A stretch of 48,862 nt of DNA from Clostridia bacterium (lineage in GTDB: Bacteria > Bacillota > Clostridia > Oscillospirales > Acutalibacteraceae), in assembly GCA_017503785.1 (NCBI GenBank), contig JAFVSK010000026.1, positions 1-48,862 of the forward strand. Direction: 5' to 3'. The translations under genes and the position numbers were made by a program. The notes beneath the pieces were generated by a model. That model was not told the DNA's origin. It searched no databases and saw only the letters and a program-made list of their open reading frames with translations. Below are positions 18,598 through 25,988 of this stretch, piece by piece; within the stretch, counting starts at the first letter, position 1, and each line of letters begins with the position of its first letter.

Positions 18598-19347
18598 GTG
18601 GCCGCACACAAATATTGGCGTGCCAAGCTGATGACGGCCCCCACGCTGTCCACGCTTGAGCTGTCTGAGTTTCACCTGTTCGACGGCGCCACGCGCGTCG
18701 ATGCGGCGGCCACGCTGACGGCGAGTGCGGCCCCCACGGGTCCGCTGACCAACCTGTCTGACAACAACACGGCCACAGGCTGCTACTGGAGCACCGGAGG
18801 TGATGCGGTGGTGCTGACATGGACGTTTCCAACGGCCGTACAGGTTACAGGCATTGAGCTGGGCGCGCGCACCACAGCCTCTCGATTCCCCACCGCTCTG
18901 GTCTTGCAGGGGGGAGATGCCGTAACAGGAACGGGTCCTAGCCCAGAGTACACCACACTGATGGGGTTTGGTGTGAAGGCATTCGCCTCTGCCGCCAAGA
19001 CGGGGGTCATGCTGCAAGCTGTGCAGCCCACGGACGGTGGGGTGATCTACAGCGCGTTTGACTTTCAGACACCCAGCGGCATCGGCCGCGTACCCTACGA
19101 CGTGAAGCGAGAGATTCTGCCCGCCACCACGCCGAAGACGTACACCCCGCAGTTTGCCAAGGTGCGCCTGGTGCGTGACATTGACGGCAAGGTGATCCGC
19201 GAAGAGTGGTCGGACCCGACCACGGGGGAAGGCGCGTTCGAGGGTGTGGACGAAAACTACACGTACAGCGTAATCGCCATCTACCCGAGCGCCGATTTCC
19301 GCGCCGTCATCGCCGACCGCATCGAGCCCGAGGGCTACCCAGGATGA
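18598..19347 (+). CDS. Tail protein with discoidin-like (F5/8C) domain
   Basis: 249 residues, GTG start with GGAGG five bases before it. Residues 1-125 resemble an F5/8 type C fold: KYWRAKLM, LSELSEFHLF-like (TLELSEFHLFDGATRV), LTNLSDNNTATGCYW, then LTWTFPTAVQVTGIELG. Such beta-sandwich domains bind carbohydrate in many proteins. Residues 150-249 (VRLVRDIDGKVIREEWSDPTTG and YSVIAIYPSADFRAV) look like a second tail-associated beta domain. A surface-sugar-binding role at the tail tip is plausible but inferred. Confidence 0.6.
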   Translation: MAAHKYWRAKLMTAPTLSTLELSEFHLFDGATRVDAAATLTASAAPTGPLTNLSDNNTATGCYWSTGGDAVVLTWTFPTAVQVTGIELGARTTASRFPTALVLQGGDAVTGTGPSPEYTTLMGFGVKAFASAAKTGVMLQAVQPTDGGVIYSAFDFQTPSGIGRVPYDVKREILPATTPKTYTPQFAKVRLVRDIDGKVIREEWSDPTTGEGAFEGVDENYTYSVIAIYPSADFRAVIADRIEPEGYPG

Positions 19348-19781
19348 CCACGCTGGCACTCTCGGCTGCTGCGCGCGCGGCTGCGCTCGTGTCAGCTCGA
19401 CCTGCTGTGCTGCAGGCTCTGATCGACCTGGCCGACGCAGGCTCTGGTCCCGCGCAACTGGAAATCTACGGCACGACGCGCCCGGCCACCTCTGGTGACG
19501 TTCCGGGGGGCGCCGCCCTGGCAACCTTGGTGCTCACGAAGCCGTGCGGCACGGTCGAACTGACAGGGATTCTGCTCACGCAGGAGTCTGTGATCGGCGA
19601 CCTGATCGCAGTCAACGGGGCAGCGGTGTGGGGCCGGCTGGCAACCAGTGAAGGTGACCCCATCGCCGATGGCGACGTGACCGACATGGCGGGCGACGGG
19701 CCGTTCAAACTGGACGGCGCTGACGGCGTGAATCTCTACGCAGGAGGCCGGGCGATACTGGGCGCAACGGCGCTCTCATGA
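19344..19781 (+). CDS. Small tail protein
   Basis: 145 residues from the ATG at 19344, which overlaps the preceding stop; longer in-frame starts lie inside the previous gene and read as shadow. Ala-rich helical N-terminus (LSAAARAAALVSARPAVLQALIDLA), then beta segments (LEIYGTTRPATSG, CGTVELTGILLTQESVIGD). Similar small proteins sit before the baseplate hub in related phages. No specific function recognised. Confidence 0.6.
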   Translation: MTTLALSAAARAAALVSARPAVLQALIDLADAGSGPAQLEIYGTTRPATSGDVPGGAALATLVLTKPCGTVELTGILLTQESVIGDLIAVNGAAVWGRLATSEGDPIADGDVTDMAGDGPFKLDGADGVNLYAGGRAILGATALS

Positions 19782-21619
19782 GCACGAGCCTGATCTTCTC
19801 GGCCGCCCCAACCACTGGGCTGCCGGTACACCTGGTGTTCGGTGATGAGCCGACAGCCGACATCCCGAGCGTTGCCGTTTACGTCGAGGGGGTCTTCGAC
19901 CTGGTAGCGGATGACGTTTTCGACCTGACAGGCGCGGTTGCGTTTGAATACGTGAGCGGGGCCGAGCGCCCCGACGTGGGCGAAGTGCGCTCTGTCTACC
20001 AAGGGGCCGCTGCGTCCCAGGAGCCGATGCGCGGTGTGTGGCAAGACAGCACGCCTCTCGTTCCCCACTGGCAGAGCCGTTGGCAAGACGCAGACCCCGT
20101 TGAGTCGCCCACCGACCTGCGATGGCAGGACCAAGAGCGCCTGCGCAGCGACAGCACGTCGCATTACCAGGAGGCGGCGCCCCTGCAGACGACACTGGGT
20201 TCCGAATTTCAGGACCAAATTCGACTGCGCAACGACGCCTGGGCTCGATTCCAAGAAGCGCTGGGCATACAAAGTGCGCGCACGACCAAGTTTCAGGACA
20301 CCCTAAACGACCGGCGAAATTCAACCGCAGGGCGTTTTCAGGAAGCCGTCGGATACTGGAATTCAATTCTGGAAGGCTACCAAGATGCGCTGCCGTTCGG
20401 TGCACTGCTCGCCGGCCGATACCAAGAGGCCATGCCACCACCGGCGGGTATCTGGGTTCGGCCACCCGTGCCCGGACCGGACCCGTGCTACCTGCCTTCG
20501 TTGCCGGTACACCTGGTGTTCTCCGAGGCGCACGTCGATGCCGCGCACCTCGTTTTCATTTGCGAGCGGCACGGTGGGCCAACACCGGGCGGCACGGTCG
20601 TTGTCCCGATCAAAGAGGTCTACCTGGTGATCAACAGTGCAGTTCTGATTCGAGTTGAGGGTGCGGTGCCGATCCCCACGCTGTCCATGTCCATGTCGCT
20701 GGACGTGGACTCGTGGACGTGGAGCTTCAGCGCCTCCGTACCAGGCTACGCGCTGGCCGACATTGAGCCCGAGGACGGCGTGCCCGTGGACGTGCAGGCG
20801 ACGATCAACGGCACGCCCTACCGCTTCATCGTGGAGTCTATCTCCCGCGAGCGCACGTTCGGCCGGAGCGACCTGCGCATAGGTGGCCGTGGCCGCGCGG
20901 CGGTGCTCGACGCCCCGTACGCGCCGATCATGAGCTTCGGCAACGAGTTTGGCCGCACGGCTGAACAGCTCATGAACGACATCCTGACCGACAACGGCGT
21001 GCCGCTGGGCTGGGACGTGGAGTGGAACCCGGACGACTGGAACGTGCCTGCGGGCGTGTTCAGCCACCAGGGCAGCTACATCACCGCGCTGAACCAGGTG
21101 GCCGGGTCGATCTCGGCGTACCTGCAGCCCCACAACACCGACGAGGTGCTGCGGGTCCTGTCGCGCTACCCCGTGGCGCCGTGGGACTGGGCGGGCGTCA
21201 CACCCGACTTCGAGCTGCCATCGGCGGTGATGAGCCGCGAGAGCATCGAGTGGCGCGACAAGGCCCGCTACAACCGGGTGTACGTCATGGGCCAGCAGGT
21301 TGGGGTCAACGGCCGCGTGACGCGAGAAGGCACCGCTGGCGACTACCTGGCGCCCACCATCATCGACCCGCTGATCACCGAGGCGGTGGCCGCGCGCCAG
21401 CGGGGTATCGCCGTGCTGTCCGACACAGGCCGCATCGCCACAGTGGGCCTGCGCCTGCCGGTGCTCGCTGAGACCGGGATCATCGCCCCGGGCAGCTTCG
21501 TGCGCTACTTGGATGGGGGCATCGAGCGCATCGGTCTCACGCGCAGCGTGCAGGTCGAAGTTGGGCTGCCGTCTATCTGGCAAACCTTGGGGGTGGAAAC
21601 ACATGTCGAACCTGTTTAG
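19778..21619 (+). CDS. Baseplate hub-like tail protein with 14-residue aromatic-Gln repeats
   Basis: 613 residues, ATGA overlap with the previous gene. Residues 74-218 hold eleven copies of a unit starting [W/Y/F]-Q-[D/E/G], at positions 74, 88, 102, 116, 130, 144, 158, 172, 187, 201 and 215, so spaced 14 residues with one 15. The array is bracketed by two copies of LPVHLVF (residues 15-21 and 242-248). From ~270 to the end the protein looks like a tail hub (TATINGTPYRFIVESISRER-type and QLMNDILTDNGVPLGWDVEW), the family that crowns the tube and organises the tail tip. Hub assignment is moderate; the repeat is certain. Confidence 0.75.
   Translation: MSTSLIFSAAPTTGLPVHLVFGDEPTADIPSVAVYVEGVFDLVADDVFDLTGAVAFEYVSGAERPDVGEVRSVYQGAAASQEPMRGVWQDSTPLVPHWQSRWQDADPVESPTDLRWQDQERLRSDSTSHYQEAAPLQTTLGSEFQDQIRLRNDAWARFQEALGIQSARTTKFQDTLNDRRNSTAGRFQEAVGYWNSILEGYQDALPFGALLAGRYQEAMPPPAGIWVRPPVPGPDPCYLPSLPVHLVFSEAHVDAAHLVFICERHGGPTPGGTVVVPIKEVYLVINSAVLIRVEGAVPIPTLSMSMSLDVDSWTWSFSASVPGYALADIEPEDGVPVDVQATINGTPYRFIVESISRERTFGRSDLRIGGRGRAAVLDAPYAPIMSFGNEFGRTAEQLMNDILTDNGVPLGWDVEWNPDDWNVPAGVFSHQGSYITALNQVAGSISAYLQPHNTDEVLRVLSRYPVAPWDWAGVTPDFELPSAVMSRESIEWRDKARYNRVYVMGQQVGVNGRVTREGTAGDYLAPTIIDPLITEAVAARQRGIAVLSDTGRIATVGLRLPVLAETGIIAPGSFVRYLDGGIERIGLTRSVQVEVGLPSIWQTLGVETHVEPV
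19821..19840 (+). repeat. 20-bp direct repeat, copy 1
   Basis: TGCCGGTACACCTGGTGTTC occurs here and again at 20502-20521, both in the same reading frame and encoding LPVHLVF. The pair brackets the aromatic-Gln repeat array of the hub-like gene. Confidence 0.95.
20502..20521 (+). repeat. 20-bp direct repeat, copy 2
   Basis: Exact copy of 19821-19840. Recombination between the two copies would delete the array cleanly in frame (distance 681 bp, a multiple of three). Confidence 0.95.
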
Positions 21620-21821
21620 CCGGTTCCAGAAGCTGATCCCCACCTACCCGTTGCGCGTGGGTGAGGTGATCGCCTATGCCGACGGCGTTGCCACCATCCA
21701 GGAGCAGGGTGGTATGGCTACTGCACGCGGGGAGGCCACCGTGGGTGACCGCGTGTTCTTCCGCAACGGCGCAATCGAAGGCCCCGCGCCGGACCTGACC
21801 ATTGAGATTATCGAGGTATGA
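21603..21821 (+). CDS. Small tail-associated protein
   Basis: 72 residues beginning MSNLFSRFQKLIPTYPL, starting inside the end of the hub-like gene (17-bp overlap). I chose this ATG because the longer frame is a shadow of the upstream gene. The rest (GEVIAYADGVATIQEQGG, then GEATVGDRVFFRNGAIEG) looks like a small beta barrel. Similar proteins follow hub genes in Burkholderiales phages, which suggests a baseplate part; function unknown. Confidence 0.65.
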   Translation: MSNLFSRFQKLIPTYPLRVGEVIAYADGVATIQEQGGMATARGEATVGDRVFFRNGAIEGPAPDLTIEIIEV

Positions 21822-22402
21822 CCATGACCTTCACGGTTGAACAACTCGCGGCGGCCACCAGCGCGCCGTACGGAAACGCGCAGACCTACCACCAGCCCCT
21901 GCTGGATGCCATGGGTCGATTCGACATCTGCTCTCTGCAGCGCCAGGCGGCGTTCCTCGCCACCGTGGCGGTGGAGTCGGCGCACCTGTCGGCGGTGGAA
22001 GAGGGCCTGTACTACAAGGACGCCTCACGGTTGGCGCGCATCTACCCCCGCGCGTTCAAGAGCATGGCTGACGCCGAGCCATACGCACGCAACCCCAAGG
22101 GCCTGAGCGAACTGCTCTACAAAGGCATGCATGGCAGAGGTTTGGTGCAGCTAACTTGGCGCAAAAACTACGAACGCGCCGGCGAGTCGCTGGGGTACGA
22201 CTACGTGGGCAACCCCGCGCTGGTCACCACGCCAAAGCACGCCGCGCTGACGGCAGCCTGGTACTGGCACGACGCCAAGTGCAACGACCCGGCCGACAAG
22301 GGCGACATGACCGAGGTGACGCGGCGGGTGAACGGGCCAGCGCTCATGCACCTGGCCGAGCGCAAGGCGCAGTACGAGACTGCGCTGAAAGCACTGACAT
22401 GA
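21818..22402 (+). CDS. Endolysin, glycoside hydrolase family 19
   Basis: 194 residues, ATGA overlap with the previous gene. The GH19 (chitinase-like lysozyme) fold is clear: AAFLATVAVESAHL with likely acid Glu53, EEGLYYKDASRLARIYP around 61-77, GMHGRGLVQLTWRKNY near 105-120 and AALTAAWYWHDAKCN. It cleaves the glycan strands of peptidoglycan. There is no signal peptide, so export depends on a holin. The Rz/Rz1 pair follows, as in lambdoid lysis cassettes. Confidence 0.92.
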   Translation: MTMTFTVEQLAAATSAPYGNAQTYHQPLLDAMGRFDICSLQRQAAFLATVAVESAHLSAVEEGLYYKDASRLARIYPRAFKSMADAEPYARNPKGLSELLYKGMHGRGLVQLTWRKNYERAGESLGYDYVGNPALVTTPKHAALTAAWYWHDAKCNDPADKGDMTEVTRRVNGPALMHLAERKAQYETALKALT

Positions 22403-22905
22403 TCGGGCTGCTCAAATTCTGGCGCGAGGCGCTGATCGTGGTGCTCCTGCTGGCGCTGGCCGGGCAGCAGGTGAGGGTGGCCGGCGAGAAGTCGGCGCAT
22501 CAGAAGACGAAGGCCGACAACGCCGAGGTGCTGCGCGTGTTGGCCGACAAGACACTGAAGGCGTACCAGGCGGTGGTCGCCGAGGACGATGCGCGCAAGG
22601 CGGCCGTGGCCGCTCTGGACGAGAAACACACGAAGGAACTGAACCATGAAAAGCGCAAGCTGGAAACTCTGCAGTCTGATGTGCGCGCTGGCCGTGTCGG
22701 GCTGCGGATCAATGCCAAGTGCCCCGCCCCAACCGGAACTGGTGTGCCCCAAGCCCCCGGCGCCACCAGCGTGGTTGATGCAGGCGGCCCCCGACTTACT
22801 GACGCCGCTGAACGGGATTATTTCAGTCTCCGAGCCGGGATTGAAACTGCCCGCCAGCAAATAGCGGGGCTGCAGGATTACGTCAGGGGTGTTTGCCTGA
22901 AGTGA
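22399..22905 (+). CDS. Rz: Rz-like inner-membrane spanin
   Basis: 168 residues from the ATG at 22399, overlapping the endolysin stop. One N-terminal membrane anchor (FWREALIVVLLLALAGQQV), then a long charged helical periplasmic region (residues 30-100) and a C-terminal part ending with CLK. This matches i-spanins, which join with the outer-membrane lipoprotein Rz1 to fuse the membranes in the last step of lysis. Rz1 is encoded inside this gene in the +1 frame. Confidence 0.85.
   Translation: MIGLLKFWREALIVVLLLALAGQQVRVAGEKSAHQKTKADNAEVLRVLADKTLKAYQAVVAEDDARKAAVAALDEKHTKELNHEKRKLETLQSDVRAGRVGLRINAKCPAPTGTGVPQAPGATSVVDAGGPRLTDAAERDYFSLRAGIETARQQIAGLQDYVRGVCLK
22646..22864 (+). CDS. Rz1: Rz1-like outer-membrane spanin, nested in Rz
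   Basis: 72 residues, wholly inside Rz in a different frame. The N-terminus is a lipoprotein signal (MKSASWKLCSLMCALAVSGC) with the lipobox AVSG|C, so Cys20 would be lipidated. The mature part is short and Pro-rich (PPQPELVCPKPPAPPAW), typical of o-spanins. The embedded arrangement is as in lambda. Confidence 0.85.
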   Translation: MKSASWKLCSLMCALAVSGCGSMPSAPPQPELVCPKPPAPPAWLMQAAPDLLTPLNGIISVSEPGLKLPASK

Positions 22906-22922
22906 TCAGGTTCAGGTCGTCC

Positions 22923-22970
22923 CTGCGCCACCCACTCTGCGTATAGTGCACGAAGTTTGGGGTGGCGCAG
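22923..22970. terminator. Inverted repeat between convergent operons
   Basis: CTGCGCCACCC (22923-22933) is perfectly complementary to GGGTGGCGCAG (22960-22970) with a 26-nt loop that contains GTGCAC. It lies between the end of the rightward late operon and the end of the leftward operon. There is no T-run, so a bidirectional or Rho-assisted terminator or transcript-end stabiliser is more likely than a classical terminator. Confidence 0.5.
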
Positions 22971-22991
22971 TGCCCTTCTCCAGAACGATCT

Positions 22992-23084
22992 CTAGGCGAG
23001 GACGAACACCTTGTCACCGCGAATCTCAACCACAGGGTGTGGGTACTGCTTGCGAAAAGCCACACGACGTTGATGCGAGTTCAT
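22992..23084 (-). CDS. 30-residue protein at the end of the leftward operon
   Basis: Starts with ATG overlapping the stop of the upstream gene (ATGA) and preceded by GGAGGAAGGT in the minus strand, a strong ribosome-binding site. It encodes MNSHQRRVAFRKQYPHPVVE and ten more residues ending VFVLA, then TAG. It is basic at the N-terminus. Overlap and binding site make it a probable real gene; family unknown. Confidence 0.6.
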   Translation of the reverse strand: MNSHQRRVAFRKQYPHPVVEIRGDKVFVLA

Positions 23085-23299
23085 ACCTTCCTCCGACGCT
23101 TCGGCAGCGGGCACCACGCCTGCCAGAACGGATCACCGTGGTAGTCGCCGTATACCGCCACGCCGCCCGCGCCGAGCAGTTGGACCTTGGCGCCGCGAGG
23201 GCACGTGGTCATGTCCTCGTTCCAGAACACGTCGGTGGCGACGGCCACGGTCTGGTCGGCGTTGAGCTTGTGGGCCGGTTGTTCTGCTGTTTCGGTCAT
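23081..23299 (-). CDS. Small unknown protein
   Basis: 72 residues; ATGA overlap with the HNH gene upstream. It contains the segments NADQTVAVATDVFWNEDM and GAKVQLLGAGGVAVYGDYHG and a basic end (PKRRRKV). The middle looks like a small beta protein with a GDYHGDPFWQAWCPLP stretch seen in some small phage proteins of unknown function. No function assigned. Confidence 0.6.
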   Translation of the reverse strand: MTETAEQPAHKLNADQTVAVATDVFWNEDMTTCPRGAKVQLLGAGGVAVYGDYHGDPFWQAWCPLPKRRRKV

Positions 23300-23838
23300 A
23301 GCGTGTTGCTTTCGTGCAGTTCTCGTTTTGCCGCGAGGTAGGCGGCCGATGCGGCTTCAGGTGTTGGGAAGCACCCCAGATACTTTCGGGCGCCTCTGGC
23401 TGCGATGCGCGCCATGTAGGGGTTGGGCAAACCCGGACGAGGCATCTTGAACACACCTATCGGTAAGTCTTCCTTCTTCCCGCGCATGAGCGCCCTGCGA
23501 TTTTCAGCGTTGCCCATCGGGCAAACGACACGAAGGTTGTCCAATCGGTTGTCATATTTGTCGCCGTTCCGGTGGTCGATAATCCCGTTGGGCCAGTGAC
23601 CATGTGTGTAGAACCATGCGACACGATGACTCCAGTATGTTTTGCCGTCGATGCGGATGTTGGTGTAGCGCAGTGTTGAGCACCCTGCAGGGCGACCGGC
23701 ATGCTGCGTGTTCCAACTGCGCCATCGTCTTTCATCGCCGTCGAAATCTTCGAGGCCACGGGGGTGCCACGTGAACACGCCATTATCCGGGTCGTAGTGC
23801 AACACCTGTCTCAACCGCGCCAGTGAAATCCGTTTCAT
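23296..23838 (-). CDS. HNH endonuclease with AP2-like DNA-binding domain
   Basis: 180 residues. HNH core: HRVAWFYTHGHWP, then IIDHRNGDKYDNRLDNLRVV (about residues 71-104). The C-terminus (about 126-172) is AP2-like: IGVFKMPRPG, YMARIAARGARKYLGCF and TPEAASAAYLAAKRELH. HNH-AP2 genes are homing endonucleases spread among phages. It overlaps both neighbours by 4 bp, so it is fully merged into the operon and may be an old insertion. Whether it is active cannot be told. Confidence 0.88.
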   Translation of the reverse strand: MKRISLARLRQVLHYDPDNGVFTWHPRGLEDFDGDERRWRSWNTQHAGRPAGCSTLRYTNIRIDGKTYWSHRVAWFYTHGHWPNGIIDHRNGDKYDNRLDNLRVVCPMGNAENRRALMRGKKEDLPIGVFKMPRPGLPNPYMARIAARGARKYLGCFPTPEAASAAYLAAKRELHESNTL

Positions 23839-24131
23839 GGATTAACCTCGTAAATCAGTAGGTTATAGTTGCGCGCAAGAGACACAAGATGGTCGTTTCC
23901 CCCTGCACACACCAATGCGTCTGAGTGGAAAACAAGTGTGTAGTTCCGCGCCCGCTCCCGGGTTTCCACCGGCTGCATCGGGCAGATCGGGTAGACATCG
24001 ACGGGCAGGCGGCTGCCGCGCGGCGGGTGGGACAGGCCGTTCGTCACGAAGCTGGTCGGGGTGATCCCGGCCATCAGTTCGGCATCGGCCAGGTGGTCGG
24101 CGGTTACGGGGCCGTGGAGGATCACTCGCAT
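23835..24131 (-). CDS. Small SLOG/DUF2493-like protein
   Basis: 98 residues. It starts MRVILHGPVTADHLADAEL and ends with SDALVCAGGNDHLVSLARNY, a pattern like the C-terminal half of small nucleotide-binding SLOG (YspA/DUF2493) proteins, where a Gly-Gly loop binds a nucleotide. The typical central Gly-rich segment is replaced by NGLSHPPRGSRLP. Assignment is tentative; biological role of the family in phages is unknown. Confidence 0.55.
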   Translation of the reverse strand: MRVILHGPVTADHLADAELMAGITPTSFVTNGLSHPPRGSRLPVDVYPICPMQPVETRERARNYTLVFHSDALVCAGGNDHLVSLARNYNLLIYEVNP

Positions 24132-24397
24132 ACGCGATACCTCACGATGTCGCCAGGGCGGCCGGTGTGACCCCAGTCAAAAGTTTGACCCTCACCGCGC
24201 GTCTGTCTACCCGAACGGGGCTGGAGGGCAACGACGACACCGGAAGCTACGGGACACGCACCGCCGGCCCAGTCGATCCACTCCGGCACACGCCCCACAC
24301 CCTGCACCCCCTGGATCAGCCGCAGCACGCCGTCGATGTCGGGACCGCGCGCGGTGTACTCGGCGGTGCCCACTTGGAATTGGACTTCGTAGGTCAT
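24122..24397 (-). CDS. Small unknown protein
   Basis: 91 residues with an ATGA overlap to the gene upstream and 10 bp shared with the gene downstream. Begins MTYEVQFQVGTAEYTARG and contains several aromatic and Gly residues (EWIDWAGGACPVASG; GDIVRYRVCE at the end). Probably beta-rich. No family recognised. Confidence 0.6.
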   Translation of the reverse strand: MTYEVQFQVGTAEYTARGPDIDGVLRLIQGVQGVGRVPEWIDWAGGACPVASGVVVALQPRSGRQTRGEGQTFDWGHTGRPGDIVRYRVCE

Positions 24398-25014
24398 GGC
24401 TTGACCACCTTGTAGGCGACGATGTTCCGGTTGCGCAACTCGCCTGCGGTCCAGTCGGATTCCGGGGTCGTGTACGCTTTGTTGTCCCGTTCGGACCGGA
24501 ACAACCAGCCCGCCATTGGTGTGTTAGGTGGCAGCTCGCGCGGGTGGCCTTCCACCCAGTCGCCTGAATCGTCGGGATACCAGGGGGTGGTGTCGGCCTT
24601 CGGCTCCATCATGAGGGCCGCCCACTTGACGAAGAACTCGCCAATCACCTTGATCTTGTCGTCGCCGCACTGCGCGCCGAAGAACTCTTGGTTCTGCTGT
24701 ACCAGGCCCATCGCGGCGTTGAGGTCGCTGGTCGCTTGGAGCCAGAGGTTTTCGTAGATGGGCGGCTCGGGGTCTTTGCGCAAACCCATGTCCTGCGCAA
24801 ATTTTTCGTTCTGCTCTGCGAACCCAGCCAAATCGCCCTCCGGCGCTTGCCCAGTAAGCGCTCGCAGCTCTTCTTTCAGGAGCGCGTCGAGGTGGACCTG
24901 CAGCGCGGTGCGGGTGGACTCGGGGAGCCCCGGGCCCATTACGGGCGGGCGAAGCTGGTTGGTGGTGCATTCGATGGCGGTACGGATGCGCGCGGTCAGT
25001 TGGTCGAGGTTCAC
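24394..25014 (-). CDS. Unknown phage protein (206 residues)
   Basis: I place the start at GTG 25014 (MNLDQLTARIRTAIE), overlapping the stop of the excisionase-like gene (GTGA), since the upstream extension lies inside that gene in another frame. The N-terminal ~140 residues are helical and acidic; the last ~35 hold GWLFRSERDNKAYTTPESDW and ELRNRNIVAYKVVKP. The ending resembles the N-terminal segment of the DUF3310 gene in the same operon (WNHCGNADIAAYKVAEK-like), hinting at a shared small module. Function unknown. Confidence 0.65.
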   Translation of the reverse strand: MNLDQLTARIRTAIECTTNQLRPPVMGPGLPESTRTALQVHLDALLKEELRALTGQAPEGDLAGFAEQNEKFAQDMGLRKDPEPPIYENLWLQATSDLNAAMGLVQQNQEFFGAQCGDDKIKVIGEFFVKWAALMMEPKADTTPWYPDDSGDWVEGHPRELPPNTPMAGWLFRSERDNKAYTTPESDWTAGELRNRNIVAYKVVKP

Positions 25015-25223
25015 ATGGTGCTTTCTCCGACTCTTCGCCGGGGTTTGGTGTTTTGTTCGGAACGAGCCCACCTGTTGAACCCATCCATGTCGATCAGCAA
25101 GCGCCCATCCGGCGCCCGCACGTACTCGCGGCCCTCGACCCACACGCCGTCTTCGATCTTGCGGGCCAAGGCCTTCTCAGAATAGCCAGTCTCCTGGCAG
25201 AACAGGGGGATGCGTTTTAGCAT
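25011..25223 (-). CDS. Excisionase-like DNA-binding protein
   Basis: 70 residues from ATG 25223. The pattern LFCQETGYSEKALARKIEDG, then VWVEGREYVRAPDGRLLIDM, fits small winged-helix excisionase-like proteins, in which the helix-turn-helix is followed by a wing with PDG. These bend DNA and steer integrase towards excision, or act as small regulators. No integrase is in the window. Its place deep in the leftward operon, away from any visible att site, makes a regulator role also possible. Confidence 0.6.
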   Translation of the reverse strand: MLKRIPLFCQETGYSEKALARKIEDGVWVEGREYVRAPDGRLLIDMDGFNRWARSEQNTKPRRRVGESTM

Positions 25224-25444
25224 GGTGCCCCCTTGACGTGCGGAACGCCGCGTGCTGTGGTCAGCGAGGCGATCAGCGCGTCGAACGACGCACCAGCAGG
25301 CGCTGGGTTGATCTCCAGCAGTTCCGTCGCCATGTCCTGCTGGGCCGCCTTCCACACCTTGCGCGCCACTTCCTTCGCTGCCGGGTTCAGCGCCACGCGC
25401 GCCGGGTTGCTGGTCCACCAGGATTCGAATCGTTTGTCGTTCAT
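25217..25444 (-). CDS. Small unknown protein
   Basis: 75 residues, 7-bp overlap with the next gene and ATGA overlap with the one before. N-terminus MNDKRFESWWTSNPARVALN, then a helix (KEVARKVWKAAQQDMATELLE). Short proteins with the opening FExWW are common in phage early operons, but the function is unknown to me. Predicted soluble and mostly helical. Confidence 0.6.
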   Translation of the reverse strand: MNDKRFESWWTSNPARVALNPAAKEVARKVWKAAQQDMATELLEINPAPAGASFDALIASLTTARGVPHVKGAPC

Positions 25445-25788
25445 GGCATTGCCTTTCCAATTTCGGCGGCGGCGTGGGTTATGGCCCAGCGAGTGGCGGC
25501 GTGGGGGTCTGGAGTTATGTCGTACTCACGGTAACCAAAGTCGCCCTTGATACCGATACCCACCGCGTTGTCAAAGACCGTCACCGACATGCGCAACTTC
25601 ACCGCCAGAAGCAGGGCATCGCCATCGTTGACGAGGGGGTTCCAGTAGCTCGTGATCGCACCCCGGCGAGAACCCAGTTCTAAGCACACACCGACTTCTT
25701 TATCCACCACGGTGTAGTTACAGAAATTCGGGTTCCGCAGGTTGTGCATGGCCTTCGCAGCCAGCTCCAACATTTCGTCTTCGCTCAT
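25441..25788 (-). CDS. Unknown conserved-type phage protein
   Basis: 115 residues from the ATG at 25788, which overlaps the preceding stop. It contains ELAAKAMHNL, then YWNPLVNDGDALLLAVKLRM and HAATRWAITHAAAEIGKAM. The core NPLxxDGDAL.LAVKL is a recurring pattern in small phage proteins of unknown function (DUF2591-like arrangement). No membrane or metal-binding motif. Confidence 0.6.
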   Translation of the reverse strand: MSEDEMLELAAKAMHNLRNPNFCNYTVVDKEVGVCLELGSRRGAITSYWNPLVNDGDALLLAVKLRMSVTVFDNAVGIGIKGDFGYREYDITPDPHAATRWAITHAAAEIGKAMP

Positions 25789-25988
25789 CGCACACCTCCC
25801 CGCAACCGCGACTCGCGCACCCACCCGTCACGGCAGGCTGTGTCGCACCACCGCTGGTCGTCGGCAACGATCTCGTCGCAGTACAGGCACCGACCGGTGG
25901 CCGTGGGGCCAGTCGGCTTGCGGCTGGCTGCGAGCAGGTAAGGGGCCTCGCGCTCGGCGCGGTCTTGGCTCAGGTCGGCGTCATCCAC
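25785..25988 (-). CDS. Small zinc-finger protein
   Basis: 67 residues with the pattern RCLYCDE, WCDTACRDGW in the C-terminal half: Cys-X2-Cys and Cys-X3-Cys, a likely single zinc site. Small zinc proteins of this shape are common in phage early operons and may bind nucleic acid or host proteins. The N-terminus is acidic (MDDADLSQDRAERE). ATGA overlap downstream. Confidence 0.65.
   Translation of the reverse strand: MDDADLSQDRAEREAPYLLAASRKPTGPTATGRCLYCDEIVADDQRWCDTACRDGWVRESRLRGGVR

Noticed and set aside
22883-23065. 60-codon minus-strand frame overlapping the end of Rz
   Set aside because: It conflicts with the better-supported 30-codon gene at 22992-23084, which has a strong ribosome-binding site and an ATGA overlap.
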